A DNA stretch of 64,000 nucleotides from Flectonema sp. DT1601 (Eukaryota; Euglenozoa; Diplonemea; Diplonemida; Diplonemidae). A program made the translations under genes and the position numbers. The stretch covers positions 744,001 to 808,000 of the forward strand of contig OZ025801.1 of the NCBI GenBank assembly GCA_964019425.1. Direction: 5' to 3'. The notes under the pieces are model-generated. The model did not search any database. It worked only from the letters and a program-made list of their open reading frames with translations, and had not been told where the DNA came from. Below are positions 34,601 through 44,700 of this stretch, piece by piece (within the stretch, counting starts at the first letter, position 1; each line of letters opens with the position of its first letter).

Positions 34601-35351
34601 CCTCTCAATTGGATTCTAAGTTCATGTTGTGTAAATGGTGTAAAATCAGAAGGGTCTGTTTCTATTTTCTTTGTCTTTGTTTTTTCTTTGATGTTACCAA
34701 CACGTTGTAAAAATTGATTATTGAAAATTGATGCTTTTTCCACATCATCTGTAACAAGTTTATCACCACAGGTGATTTCTCGAATTTCTTTAAGTCTTGA
34801 TCTTCCATCAAGGCCTCTTATGTCTTCAAAAGCTTCAATAATAGACTTGTCTTTTTTAAGGCTTTTTTTAAACTGTTGATTCTTGGCATCAACGACTGTT
34901 TTTTTGAGTTCTTTTTTTAAAGATGTAAAAATTGACTTTCCCTGTTGCGACAGATCTGTAAGATCATCCCGTTGGTCACAATGTGACTCGTTGAACTCAT
35001 GAAACTTAGATGCAACCGTCGTGTTCCACCACTTCTTTGGTGACTTTCCTTTCAAATAAATCCTTGGTACAAAGATCCGTAACGCATTTTTTAATTCTCT
35101 TATGAATTCCATTGATAATTTCTGGTTATCTTGAATCTTTTCAAGTCGCTTCGCCACCCTTTCGAGGTGGGAGCTGTAGTTTGGCCACAGTGCCCTGTTC
35201 CAATTATAAGAAAAAACCGTTGCACCGTTCGCTCTGTTTATCGAATCCGAAAAAAAAGAAAGAGAAAAATACATTGGTACATGATCGCTTGATAGAGATT
35301 CGAGCGTCGTCCAGTTGCCAATATCACAGTTTTTTTGGAGAACGTACCAGA
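31601..35351 (-). mobile_element. 5'-truncated APE-RT-RNaseH LINE (LINE4)
   Basis: This minus-strand non-LTR element has its poly(A) tail seen as the T-run at 31601-31613, about 0.48 kb of 3' UTR, the coding region 32094-35340, and a 5' end inside the endonuclease domain. Its 5' end lies next to the 5' end of a plus-strand tRNA-like sequence at 35352. The family is related to, but distinct from, the full-length LINEs at 40639-51751. Confidence 0.8.
32094..35340 (-). pseudogene. LINE4 polyprotein: endonuclease end, reverse transcriptase, RNase H, zinc finger
   Basis: Read from high to low coordinates: the end of the APE domain (SSDHVPM near 35285), reverse transcriptase motifs (DIEKAFDSVNH near 34165, GVPQGTVL near 34010, YADDIAFVV near 33900), RNase H (EVYTDGAV, FVSDSSSAL, FSHCGIVGNEEADKLA, with catalytic Asp/Glu/Asp present), then a CX2C..HX4C finger (CPRCREKDSVEHLLAKC). 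Two overlapping frames (33922-35430 and 32094-34055) show one frameshift close to 33960-34000, at a run of A, between GVPQGTVL and YADD. Otherwise the frame is open, so this is a fairly young dead-on-arrival copy. The first ~28 residues of the upstream frame are translated tRNA-like DNA. Confidence 0.8.
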
Positions 35352-35434
35352 GCCTGCATAGCCGAGTGGTTATGGTCGTCGACCTTAAATCGCTTACGTA
35401 GCCGTGGTCGGGGGTTCGATTCCTGGTCATGGCA
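35352..35434 (+). tRNA. tRNA-like sequence (class II, probable pseudogene or SINE head)
   Basis: An A box (TAGCCGAGTGG) and a perfect B box (GGTTCGATTCC) are correctly spaced for an 83-nt class II (Leu/Ser-like) tRNA, and a T6 run follows at about 35437, as expected for pol III. The acceptor stem (GCCTGCA with TCATGGC) pairs only at four of seven positions, and the anticodon and T stems have mismatches. The loop CCTTAAA lacks the usual U33. I therefore call it tRNA-like, not a working tRNA. Confidence 0.55.
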
Positions 35435-35534
35435 GATTTTTTGGTATTTTTAACCAGAAAATTTTAAAGTAAAAACAAGTAAGAAAAGAGAGCACAAAAG
35501 TGGACTTGGTGATCATTCCCTGAGTAAACTAAGA

Positions 35535-36472
35535 TTAATAGGGGGTTCCTCTTAGCATTTTTCTTTGTTCCCACCTTATGATTTTCTTGAAGAAAAAAAA
35601 TAGAAGTCATAATGGTGCTTCCCTCTGGAAGGGTTGTAAGCCATGGTGTCCAACTAGATTAAAGGACAAGTCTGGGATAATCCCTGCCAGAGGGGCGAGT
35701 ATTCTACCATGGTTGAAATACTCTGGCAACTGATCTTCAATTTTATGTTGTTTGTTAGCTGCTGGTGTATCTTGATTATGTGTTGATACTTGCATTTTTT
35801 TATTTGTAATCTTCTATTACAATTCCCTATCTGTTCTGGTCTGTTACTTCATTTGTCTTGTTTAACTTCAGTTATATCCATTTTACTTTTTATTGTTTCC
35901 CATCTACTTTTTATTTTCTATTAGTTCTGGTCAGAAACTCCTGGGCAGCAAGAAGGAAAGCAGTTTAGTACTTCTGGGTGTTTGGCATCACCCCCCATAG
36001 TGAGCAAGTACAACAGGTAGCATTGGTAGTCTGTTGATCCTGAGTGATCCCAGCTACAGTTTTGTTTTTCTTTCTTTTTTTTAGAAGAAGATCAGGACAT
36101 CCAAGCACTGCTGGATAGTTGCTGAATGCAGGGCCTGCCTGTGGCATTATAATAACAGGCTAAGTCATTTGTAGTTCATAGTTTACCTTTGATTTTATAA
36201 CTTCACATAGGTACTATGAACGATGAGAGATCCAGTGGGATCACTCAGGGTCTAGTAGAGACCACCAATGTTGTGCGTTGATAGGCAAGGTGACCAACCT
36301 TGACATTCTTTCTTTTCTCTCCTGTTGTGACAAACACAAAATACACACACAGCTTACAGTGTGTTCTTTGTGTATGTTTTCTTCAGGTGTGAGTAGTTTT
36401 TTTGTTCTTGCTCTTCAGGGAGGGCCTTAGCCAAAAGCTAACAGTCCAAATCTCACCTGGTAACTTAACTCA
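35535..36472 (-). repeat. Inverted partial copy of the 1357-bp repeat
   Basis: Reverse-complement copy of a bit over 0.9 kb. It ends at the same CAGGTGAG edge as the array units (about 36459) and is cut at the other side within GAACCCCCTATTAA. It adjoins the hAT fragment. Confidence 0.9.
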
Positions 36473-36483
36473 TTCCCCTTAAG

Positions 36484-37038
36484 ATGTTAAGGGCAATGCA
36501 GGGGATGGGTCTGAATGAGGAGCAGCAGAACCTGATGCAGCCTTACTTTGCAGGGTGGCTGGTAAGACATGGGTTCAGCACCACCCTTATCTCTGAGTTG
36601 TCAACAGCTACAGTAGAGAGGCAAAAGAAAGCACATCAGAAGAAGGATGCAGCAATATTCTGGAGGGAAATTGGTAGCAAGGTTGTTCCCCACCTTACAC
36701 AGTTCTACATGTCACTGTGTAGAATCGCTGCATCAGAGGCACATGTTGAACGGACATTCAAAGTGACATCCCGCCTACTGACAAAGCAGCGATCAAGAAT
36801 GGTTCTTTGTGTATGTTTTCTTCAGGTGTGAGTAGTTTTTCTGTTCTTGCTCTTCAGGGAGGGCCTTAGCCAAAAGCTAACTGTCCAAATCTCACCTGGT
36901 AATTCAACCCAGACATGTTGATGCTATGCTGCAAGTAGCGTGCAACATGTTTAAGGTGTGTGCTGCTGACCCAATAAGGAAGAAGACAAAAAAAGCAGAA
37001 GGCCCTGCTGTGAAGAGGGTTAAAGACGAACTTTCCTA
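36484..37038 (+). pseudogene. hAT transposase C-terminal fragment
   Basis: The frame from 36484 encodes a helical segment followed by the hAT dimerisation signature (SEAHVERTFKVTSRLL, then TKQRSRM). It is interrupted at 36802 by a 107-bp piece of the 1357-bp repeat and resumes at about 36909 in the frame QPRHVDAMLQVACNMFKV, ending after a basic tail (RKKTKKAEGPAVKRVKDELS) at the TAA near 37038. The N-terminal BED finger and the catalytic DDE residues are absent. It would have been a plain cut-and-paste transposase and is now only the tail. Confidence 0.8.
36802..36908 (-). repeat. 107-bp end fragment of the 1357-bp repeat inside hAT coding sequence
   Basis: From GTTCTTTGTGTATG to CACCTGGTAATTCAAC it matches the terminal ~105 bp of the repeat (as at 36365-36472). 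It contains the hairpin TTAGC-CAAAA-GCTAA. It splits the hAT transposase frame, so it moved after the hAT copy arrived. Confidence 0.85.
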
Positions 37039-37229
37039 AGTTTAATAATTCCTTTCTACCCTCTTCTAATAACTGATATCACATGTCTTTCTAGCTTGTA
37101 TTTTACTATTTCTGTGGTATAATTATTTAGTGAATTTCTCCTCCTTTTAGTGACATTTTTTTAATCCAGGTAGGGAAAATGTGTGTTAAGGCAAGTATAG
37201 CGAAAAATCATACTCAGTGTTGATTGTAA
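37039..37229. other. hAT 3' flank, nothing recognised
   Basis: AT-rich sequence after the hAT stop. No second inverted end of the hAT element could be identified. Confidence 0.3.
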
Positions 37230-37534
37230 TACTGCAACTGGAAATATTACTGCGCTGAATAATTACTGCGGGGAAATATTACTGCACAGAAAAATTAGTG
37301 CGGTTTTTTTGAGAAAAAATTAGGGCGGTTTTTTCCACTTGGTGGTAGAAAAAAATTTGGTTGCTTTTTTGCTGTGTAAGGCACCAGCAGAAAAATGCAG
37401 CTGGAAAAAAGTCGATTCTGAGTAGAAATATTAGTGCGGTGGAAATATTACTGCGTGGAAAAATTAGTGCGGTTTTTTGCAGATTTGGAAATTAGTGCGG
37501 TTTTTTCCGCGCAGTAATATTTCCAGTTGCAGTA
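37230..37534. mobile_element. MITE with perfect 26-bp inverted ends
   Basis: TACTGCAACTGGAAATATTA.. at 37230 is matched perfectly in inverted orientation ending at 37534. The interior reiterates GGAAATATTACTGCG and AAATTAGTGCGGTTTTTT about four times each. GTAA lies on both sides with a 1-bp offset, so a 3- or 4-bp target duplication is possible. It is non-coding. Confidence 0.8.
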
Positions 37535-37835
37535 AGTAATAATTTGCCTGTCATATCAAAAAAAAAACATATTTCTCTCCCAACAGTACACATAGTTGAA
37601 TTATGAAATGTTATCTTTGTAGATACCAGGTTGCGCAAATATCGAAAAATCACGTCACTTAACAGCTTAAATGAGCCAAAAAACACACAAATACCTGTAG
37701 TGGTGGATACTGGAAATATTATAATTGGTGATTTTTTTTTTTTTCCACACTTTTTTTCCTCACAAAACCAAAAAAAATATCAAAAAAGTACAGAAACATG
37801 CTAAAATTTAAAAAAAAAAATTTTTCAAAAAAAAG
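37535..37835. other. AT-rich spacer
   Basis: No gene. Near 37815-37880 there is a dense set of AGCT-based inverted motifs (AGCTAAAAAAAGCTAGATAG, then TTAGCTTTAGCTTTTAGC), overlapping the end of the next gene remnant. Confidence 0.3.
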
Positions 37836-38344
37836 CTAAAAAAAGCTAGATAGCTTAGCTTTAGCTTTTAGCTTTTTGCACAAGTATGACGGTCCTGTTG
37901 CGTAAAAGCCCAGTTTTAGACCTTGCTCCCTAGACGTCTTAGGTTCTGTCGGCTCCCTTCTGCTCTTCTGTGGGGCTGCTCCTTCTGAAACCAATCCATT
38001 TGCTTGCGTCTGTGCGCCCTCTGTCGGTTTCACAAGTGCATGCGGTTCTCCCTGCTCGGGATCACGCAACGGCTGCGTAGGCGTCCGCACGTCCTGGCTT
38101 GGTGTTAAAATAGACACCGGTGGTGACAGGTTCCTCGCCGGCAGGTTCGACTCTTCTTTTACCGCAGGCGGCGCCTCCGGTTCTTTCGACCGCTCGGCTA
38201 CTTTCACCAGGACCTGTAGCAAATCCTGTCCTGTTTCTTGTAGTTTTAATACGGACTGCTGGGGAGCCGGCGGTGTCTGTCGTCTATCCTGGTCCTCCGG
38301 TTGCTTTGACAGCGTCAATGGCACCGCACTCAGTCCTGTGGCAT

Positions 38345-38880
38345 CCGCTCGACATTTTCGTGGGGTTTCACAGGCGGCGGTTCCGATAGCGACAGGGATG
38401 TGTCCGAGTAATTCCCTCCTGCGTGCGATCCTATCCCCGCCGACGGTTCGGTGACGTCTTTCGTCTGGTCGCTCCCGTCCATTCGCATTGGTTCCGTTGT
38501 TGAGCCTTCTGCCCGCTCTGGACTCCGCGCCTCAGACTTGAGCAGCTGGGGCGGCGGCGCCTGTTGCCCACCGTCCCCTTCAGAGCCGTTAGTTTGTACT
38601 GGTGGCGCTTCCTTCGTCTCTTGCGTCAGTTTCGCAATGTCTCCGTTTGATGCTGGCTCCAAAGTCTCGACATTTTCGTGGGGTTTCACAGGCGGCGGTT
38701 CCGATAGCGACAGGGATGTGTCCGAGTAATTCCCTCCTGCGTGCAATCCTATCCCCGCCGACGGTTCGGTGACGTCTTTAGTCTGGTCGCTCCCGTCCAT
38801 TCGCATTGGTTCCGTTGTTGAGCCTTCTGCCCGCTCTGGACTCCGCGCCTCAGACTTGAGCAGCTGGGGCGGCAGCTCCA
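38345..38880 (-). repeat. Direct repeat in the Pro/Ser/Glu-rich tail
   Basis: A block of about 215 bp encoding QLLKSEARSPERAEGS.. to ..SEPPPVKPHENVE is present twice, offset by 318 bp (38345-38560 and 38663-38878). The copies are nearly identical, so the duplication is recent compared with the rest of the gene. Confidence 0.85.
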
Positions 38881-39670
38881 AAGGTTTCGGCTCCGACGGG
38901 GATGGTGGTTGCTCTGCCCTCGGCTTTTCCACATGCAGAACTGGCTCTTCCCTCCTTTCTACCACCGCCTCCTTCGCTACTTGTGTTTTTTGGTCAAAGT
39001 ACCACCGCCTCGCTCGTCCTGATTTATCATCCATTGGGCGTGGCTTCGGTGCTCGGTGCTCCGCATGCGGTGGTCTATGGAGAGGAGCTTCTCACTTAAC
39101 AGACCCTCCGTTCCTTCGATTCTCGTATACACCCAATAAAGCGGCCCCGTGCCTGGTCCTTCTTTGCTCCGCACCCGTTCGTCGCTCACACATGCCCATC
39201 GGTTCCTCGGCGTTCTTACCATTGTCATTGCATGTCTCCCATTGCCACATACACTCCCCGTTAAAACATAACTGCGTGGCCCGCTTTCAGTCTCTACCTG
39301 AAAGGCGGCCCTCGTCGTCTGTTCCACTCTCTCCTTCGCGAACAGGATCGGCGGCATCTCGGCGAATCTCCACTGCACAGTGCAGTCTCTGTTTGGCGAT
39401 CTACACCTCTCGCAGATCGTTGGACTCTTCGTCTCTTCTTCGAGCGGCCCTCCTAAGAGGATGATCTTTGCAGTCTCCGGCTTGGTCTTTGGGTCCAAGA
39501 CCATGAAACTCAGCTGCACCTCCTGCCTCACAAACCCACATACACATTGAAATTCCATTTAGGTAATTTGCTACCATGTCCTAAAGCAGCGCCGATGATA
39601 AAGAAAACATAAACTACCGAAATTACTTTGTGTGTATTTTATTCCACTTCTCTTACCTTGTGCATATTAT

Positions 39671-39927
39671 ATATTCGGCATGAGTGGTACTGTTATTAGT
39701 TTTATCGTTATTATCGAACTTCTTCTGCAGTTCACAGTCACTCACCCACTTCCACTCTTCAATTCAAAAAGGTGCCGGTGTCCCGTCAGGACCTGGCACT
39801 ACCCCAGCGCGGTGAACCTATCTAAGATTAGGATAGGGTCACATGAATGTCCTTAGTATCTGTTCTGCCAGTTGTGCGTATTACTTTATATTCTTTATTC
39901 AGCTGCTGTACAGACATGGAAAGCAAA
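39671..39927 (-). mobile_element. 257-bp interspersed element inside the USP-like gene
   Basis: On the minus strand it begins TTTGCTTTCCATGTCTGTAC and ends ..CCGAATATA, with TAA on both sides. A second copy sits at 54690-54954 in a decayed LINE, where the intact sister LINE shows the empty site. It has no inverted ends and no coding capacity. In the USP-like gene it creates a GTAATT donor-like start after CAG. Confidence 0.8.
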
Positions 39928-40558
39928 TTACCTGTGTGTCGCCTTCAATCTGGATTCGAACAGGCTCCTCAGAGTCCCCCCCCACACCGCGCACTCCTTC
40001 AGTGCCAGGTTATTTAGGATCTGTTTAAGGAAAGCCAATGGCGAACCTCCTGCCAAAGAATACCTTGTTATCTCCTTCCTGACCGTGTCCGCCGTGAAGT
40101 CCTGGATCGTGACTCGTGTCTCCTCCATTAACCCGTCCAGTCTTGGGTGGTCTTCTTTAGACATCTTCCACAGTACACAGGCCCCCGACGCACGTTTTAT
40201 CCGCCGTTTCTTTCTCTCTCATCAACCCTATTAGTGGTGTGGCCCATATTAGGCTGCAGACTGTTGCTGCGGCGTAGCACGTCCCTCTCGTGTTCTCAAA
40301 TCCCCTCACATCCGATGTGGCCCACTTGTCATCTTGTTTTCCCGACGCCTCGTGGGACAATAACGGCCGCTTCGTGATGTCTAGGTCCGCCATATCTCGC
40401 TCTAGCTGGGCCATCACATCTCTGCCATGTCCTTTGAACACTTCCTGGCTTGCCTTCCGAAACTACCAGCTTTTTTACTTCCACTTTATCGAAATCTGTT
40501 CAACTCGCCTTGCTTACTAATAAATTATAAGCACTTGCAAAATGCAACATTAAAAAAG

Positions 40559-40630
40559 TTCCTCCTCTGGGGTTCGAACCCAGGTCGCCTGGGTGAAAGC
40601 CAGGTATACTAACCACTGTACTAAAGAGGA
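40559..40630 (-). tRNA. tRNA-Glu(TTC)
   Basis: 72 nt on the minus strand. The acceptor stem TCCTCTT pairs with AGGAGGA (one G-U), the anticodon loop CTTTCAC between CCTGG and CCAGG gives anticodon TTC, and the T arm is CTGGG-TTCGAAC-CCCAG. A T6 terminator follows within a few bases. The cloverleaf is intact. The 5' end lies one base from a LINE target duplication at 40632. Confidence 0.95.
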
Positions 40631-40631
40631 C

Positions 40632-40638
40632 ATATTGA
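40632..40638. repeat. Target duplication ATATTGA, copy 1
   Basis: The same heptamer occurs at 46154-46160 and 51752-51758, bracketing both LINEs. This is what two successive insertions at one site would leave. Confidence 0.8.
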
Positions 40639-40685
40639 CGATTCTAAAGCTACTTTCTGTACTTTATTGACATACACAACACAAA

Positions 40686-41774
40686 ATGGCTGACTGGAAT
40701 GTATCCGATGGAATCGTTGTTATTGCTGAAACTACAGAAAAAGCACTAGCTGAAGCTAACGTTAGAGCTGAAGAATTTTTGAATGAAAATAGTGAACTAA
40801 AAACAGTGTTCCATAGAGTTTTTACCTCTTTGGATTATAACAGTAGGATCCTGGGCATGTTTCGACCAGATGTTTCTGAAGTAGAGACAAACGGAAGTCT
40901 CCCCAAAATCAAAATTTTTTCTATCTTGATAAAAATAAAGGAAGAACATCAAAGGACATTCCTGAGTGTATCAGGAAGGGGTGGTATGTTTTTTAGGCTG
41001 AAAAAAGATAACCCTTTAAATAGGGTGATAAGTGTAATATGGCTGGGGAAAACGGACCTAAAAAGTGCCGTAGAAATAAACAACAAAGTGAGCAACGCAT
41101 ATGGCGTCGCATTATGCAGAGGGAATTATGGCGTGAGAGTAGAGAGTGCTTCCCGTGAGGAGGTGCGCAAAAGTATTGGCGTGAAATCTCTGGGGTACTT
41201 CTCAGTTGAGGGTATCCCAAAGGGACTCCCAGCAGAGAATATCGCAATTAACTTTGCGACTAAGGACATCGCTGCGAAAGCGATAAAAATAATTGACGGC
41301 AAGTGGATCGTCAAAATAGAAGACGACTTCCTGGGAGCAGAGGACAGGATGGTCCTAGAATGGCCAGAAAGTGGTGTGACACTGCGGTGTAACCGGACAG
41401 AAAGGCCAAAGCCTAGATCAATTACGCATACTGCAAAAAGTGAACCACAAGTAAAGTCTGGTGAGACAAAACAACAGGAAAATAAACAAGAAAATAGTGG
41501 AATTGAGAGCAAGCTCGACAAATTATTATCAATGAACGAGACATATTTTAATAAAATAGACAATATAGAAAAGAATGTTGAGTTAAGCAACAAAAGAATC
41601 GCAAACGTCGAAATCAATGCGACGAAACAAAACAGAAACTTTGAAGTAATAGAGAAGCGTTTCAAAGAAATTGAAACAAAATTAGAAATTTTATTGCCAG
41701 GACTAGGTCAGACAGAAATTACCGGCACTACTGGTGACACTGACATGGACATGTCAAATGGTGAATATGAATGA
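40686..41774 (+). CDS. LINE copy 1 ORF1 protein
   Basis: 362 residues, starting at ATG in AACACAAAATGGCTGAC. No gag-type CCHC knuckle is seen. Residues ~160-230 (YFSVEGIPKGLPAENIAINF..) look like a compact RNA-binding-like fold, and a Lys/Glu-rich coiled coil covers ~275-345 (LDKLLSMNETYFNKIDNIEK..). It probably coats the LINE RNA and forms multimers, by analogy with other ORF1 proteins. It ends with UGA at 41772-41774, in the same frame as ORF2. Confidence 0.85.
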   Translation: MADWNVSDGIVVIAETTEKALAEANVRAEEFLNENSELKTVFHRVFTSLDYNSRILGMFRPDVSEVETNGSLPKIKIFSILIKIKEEHQRTFLSVSGRGGMFFRLKKDNPLNRVISVIWLGKTDLKSAVEINNKVSNAYGVALCRGNYGVRVESASREEVRKSIGVKSLGYFSVEGIPKGLPAENIAINFATKDIAAKAIKIIDGKWIVKIEDDFLGAEDRMVLEWPESGVTLRCNRTERPKPRSITHTAKSEPQVKSGETKQQENKQENSGIESKLDKLLSMNETYFNKIDNIEKNVELSNKRIANVEINATKQNRNFEVIEKRFKEIETKLEILLPGLGQTEITGTTGDTDMDMSNGEYE

Positions 41775-44700
41775 CATGCGGAAAACAACCCAGCAGAACA
41801 TCAGTTCTCACTCCCTCCAAAAGTCCCGAACCTAGAACCTAATATTGAAAGAACTTATGCTGACTTTAAGATAATTTCAGTAAATACAAGATCAATGAAC
41901 ACATCAATTGAACTCTTACGTCTTCTCGTATTTAACTATGAACCAGATGTGCTATTGATCCAAGAGACATTTTTAACGAAGGGAAAGAAAACACCCGAAA
42001 TTAATGAATATACGCCATATAGGAAAGATAGAACTCTACCAAGGCAAGTTGGAAAACCTGTTAGAGGTGGTGGTCTATTGACATATGTTCATAACAAACA
42101 TAAATTCAGTGAGATTGTGATCACACAAAGTGAATGCGACTCACTAGAAATATCAGCTGTGGAAATACAATGTGAAGAACCTTTGACTATCTATAATATT
42201 TACCGTCCACCATTACAAATTATAAATGATACAAGGAGCCCAAATTACAATCTGGATTGCATTGATCTGAAAGGAAATATGAAAAACAACATTGTCATAA
42301 TGGGTGACTTTAATGCACATAATCACATGTGGGAAGATAAACCAATTGACGATATTAATGGTGATATCATAACAGAATGGATAAGTGAAAACAATCTTGT
42401 GTGTTGGAATGAGCCATCAATCCCAACAAGGTTAGAGTCAATGACATCTCCAGACCTGACTCTGACAAACACTAATATGAAAATAGAATCTTGGTCTACC
42501 CTTGGAACAGTAAACTCTGACCACTCACCAATGATGATTGTTATTCACAACTCATGTAAAAATGTTGACTATCAAAAAGTTAGAAAAAGTGGCTTCAACT
42601 GGGCTAAAGCTGATTGGACTAACTTCAGTGATGACCTCGAAGTGGCCTCAGAAAGAATACAAAATATTAAAATAAACGAAAGTAAAGCAAAAATATTTAA
42701 AAATGAAATATTAAAAGCAAAAAGCAAACACGTTCCGAGAATCTATGTGCGAAAACAAAGAGCAAGGAAATGGTGGAATTCTGAACTGATGGAGCAACTC
42801 CGTCATTTTGAGGAGAAACAAAAGGAAATAACTGATGACAGTGATTTAAATGACGAGAATATGTTGCTCTTAAAGAAACTTAATGAACAAATATGTGATA
42901 AAGTAAAAGAGTGTAGAGAAAGAAACATAGAAAAAAAAATCAAAGAATGTGTCACGGAAGATGGATCTCCGGACGAAGGTGGCATCCTAAAGTATATGGA
43001 TGATGTAAGGAAACTTGACGGACGGTGTGAAAGAGTAGAGATACCTTTCATACATGATACAAATATGAACAAAATTCTCGACGACAAAGAAAAGGCAGAT
43101 TTCTTCACTGATTTCTTCTCAAACATTGTTGGCAAAGATGTACAAACAAAATATAGACAAAACTTCAACATTAACATAAGAGATGACATAGTTCCGTTCA
43201 CTCCTTCTGAGGTGATGACACAATTGGGAAGACTACATAGTACCAAATCTTCACCTGATGGGATGAATGCCATACTGCTGCAGAACTTAAAACCAAAAAT
43301 GCAAAAAATACTAGTAGATATATTAAATAACTCCTGGTTGAACATGGTCGTACCTAATGACTGGAAACAGACTTATTGGGTACCGATTGCAAAAGCAGGA
43401 AAAGATCCCCACAACCCAGCTTCATACAGAATGATAGCTCTTACCCCAGCGATCGCTAAACTTATCGAAAAATTAATAAAGAACAGACTTGTGTATCATT
43501 TGGAGAAACACAACAATGGTGTTAAAAACCTGAGTCATAATCAAGCTGCTTATCGTAAGACGAGATCGTGTAGGGAACAGATTCTGTACCTAATCGATAT
43601 ACTCAATGAGAATAGAATAAGAGGGAAAACTTCTGCGGTTGTATTCATGGATATAAAGAAAGCCTTTGATTCTGTCAACCACCTAAAATTACTCGAAAGA
43701 ATGAAAAATATGTCAATACCTGAATACTATATAAGATGGGTTGAAAGCTTTCTACACAAAAGGACTGCTGCAACCATAATAAATAGCAAAGTTAGCAAGT
43801 ACATAAAGCTCACTAATGGAGTCCCTCAGGGAACAGTACTTGCTAGTATATTGTTTATCGTATACATTGATGAAATAACTGAAATAATAGAGAAAAAAGC
43901 GAACCTGTCACTCTATGCTGATGATATTGCGTTTGTGGTATCAGATGATAAATCTGCTGGCAACCTTGCGAATAAAATACAAACCGCTTTCTCAGAAACG
44001 GAAGCACATCTGAATAACATTGACCTTGAGTTGGCAAGGGAAAAAACAAAACTTATGATAATTGATTCAAGTACATCGCGTATTATAAAATGTAAGTATA
44101 AAATAAAATTTAAAGATAAATCGTACCTCGCAGAAACCGTCTCAGAAAGGTTTCTGGGTGTCCAAATAGACAATGACCTATCGTTTTCTGATCATGTATC
44201 ACGAATATGTAAAAGTGTGAATAAGAAGCTTCGCTTCCTAAAAATGCTGGCTGATAAGAGATGGGGATGTACAAAGAATATCATCAGATTAGTTTACTTG
44301 ATATACATCATACCTGTCTTTACTTACGCAATGGAGAGTTTGTACAGTACCATTGTACGAAATAGAAAGCTAATGAGAAAGTTGAATACTCTGCATATGA
44401 AGGCAGCTCAAATAATAACAGGTGCTGACTACGGAACAAAATTTGAAAAAGTCTTGGAAGAATCCTGCATCGCCGAATTAAGTAGCTACTATCTTGTTGA
44501 AACAGCAAGATGGGCTGCAAAGATCGAACGACTGCGAACTTCTCCTTGTACCAAAAGATTGATGGAAAAACGAAGAATTAACTTTAAACATATGCAAACC
44601 TTGTGCTTTGCGGTAAAAACTTACAGTGACATTGGTCTCACAGACCTACCAGTAGAACATTATCCTCCCACATACTTTCCTCCTTGGAAGGATTTTGCAG

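Larger units (their letters stand above)
37836..40441 (-). pseudogene. Ubiquitin-specific-protease-like (C19) gene, broken
   Basis: Reading leftwards from 40441, a frame holds a USP Cys box (GFENTRGTCYAAA, 40157-40441). A second frame (39928-40164) continues with the linker up to LRSLFESRLKATHR. A 257-bp insert follows. A third frame (38977-39558) has the CxxC pair (CVC.., CERC), PPILFAKERV, YVLTG and the His/Asp region (GNGRHAMTMVR, CVSDERV). So Cys, His and Asp candidates of a cysteine deubiquitinase are all present. Two further frames (38330-39034 and 37836-38324) give a Pro/Ser/Glu-rich tail. The frame changes four times and short stops intervene; some could be introns, but no clean GT-AG pair restores all joins, so decay is more likely. 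The region is much more GC-rich than its neighbours. Confidence 0.65.

Noticed and set aside
41126-41665. Antisense frames of 84-180 codons inside both LINEs
   Set aside because: They mirror the strong coding frames of ORF1 and ORF2 and have no motifs of their own.
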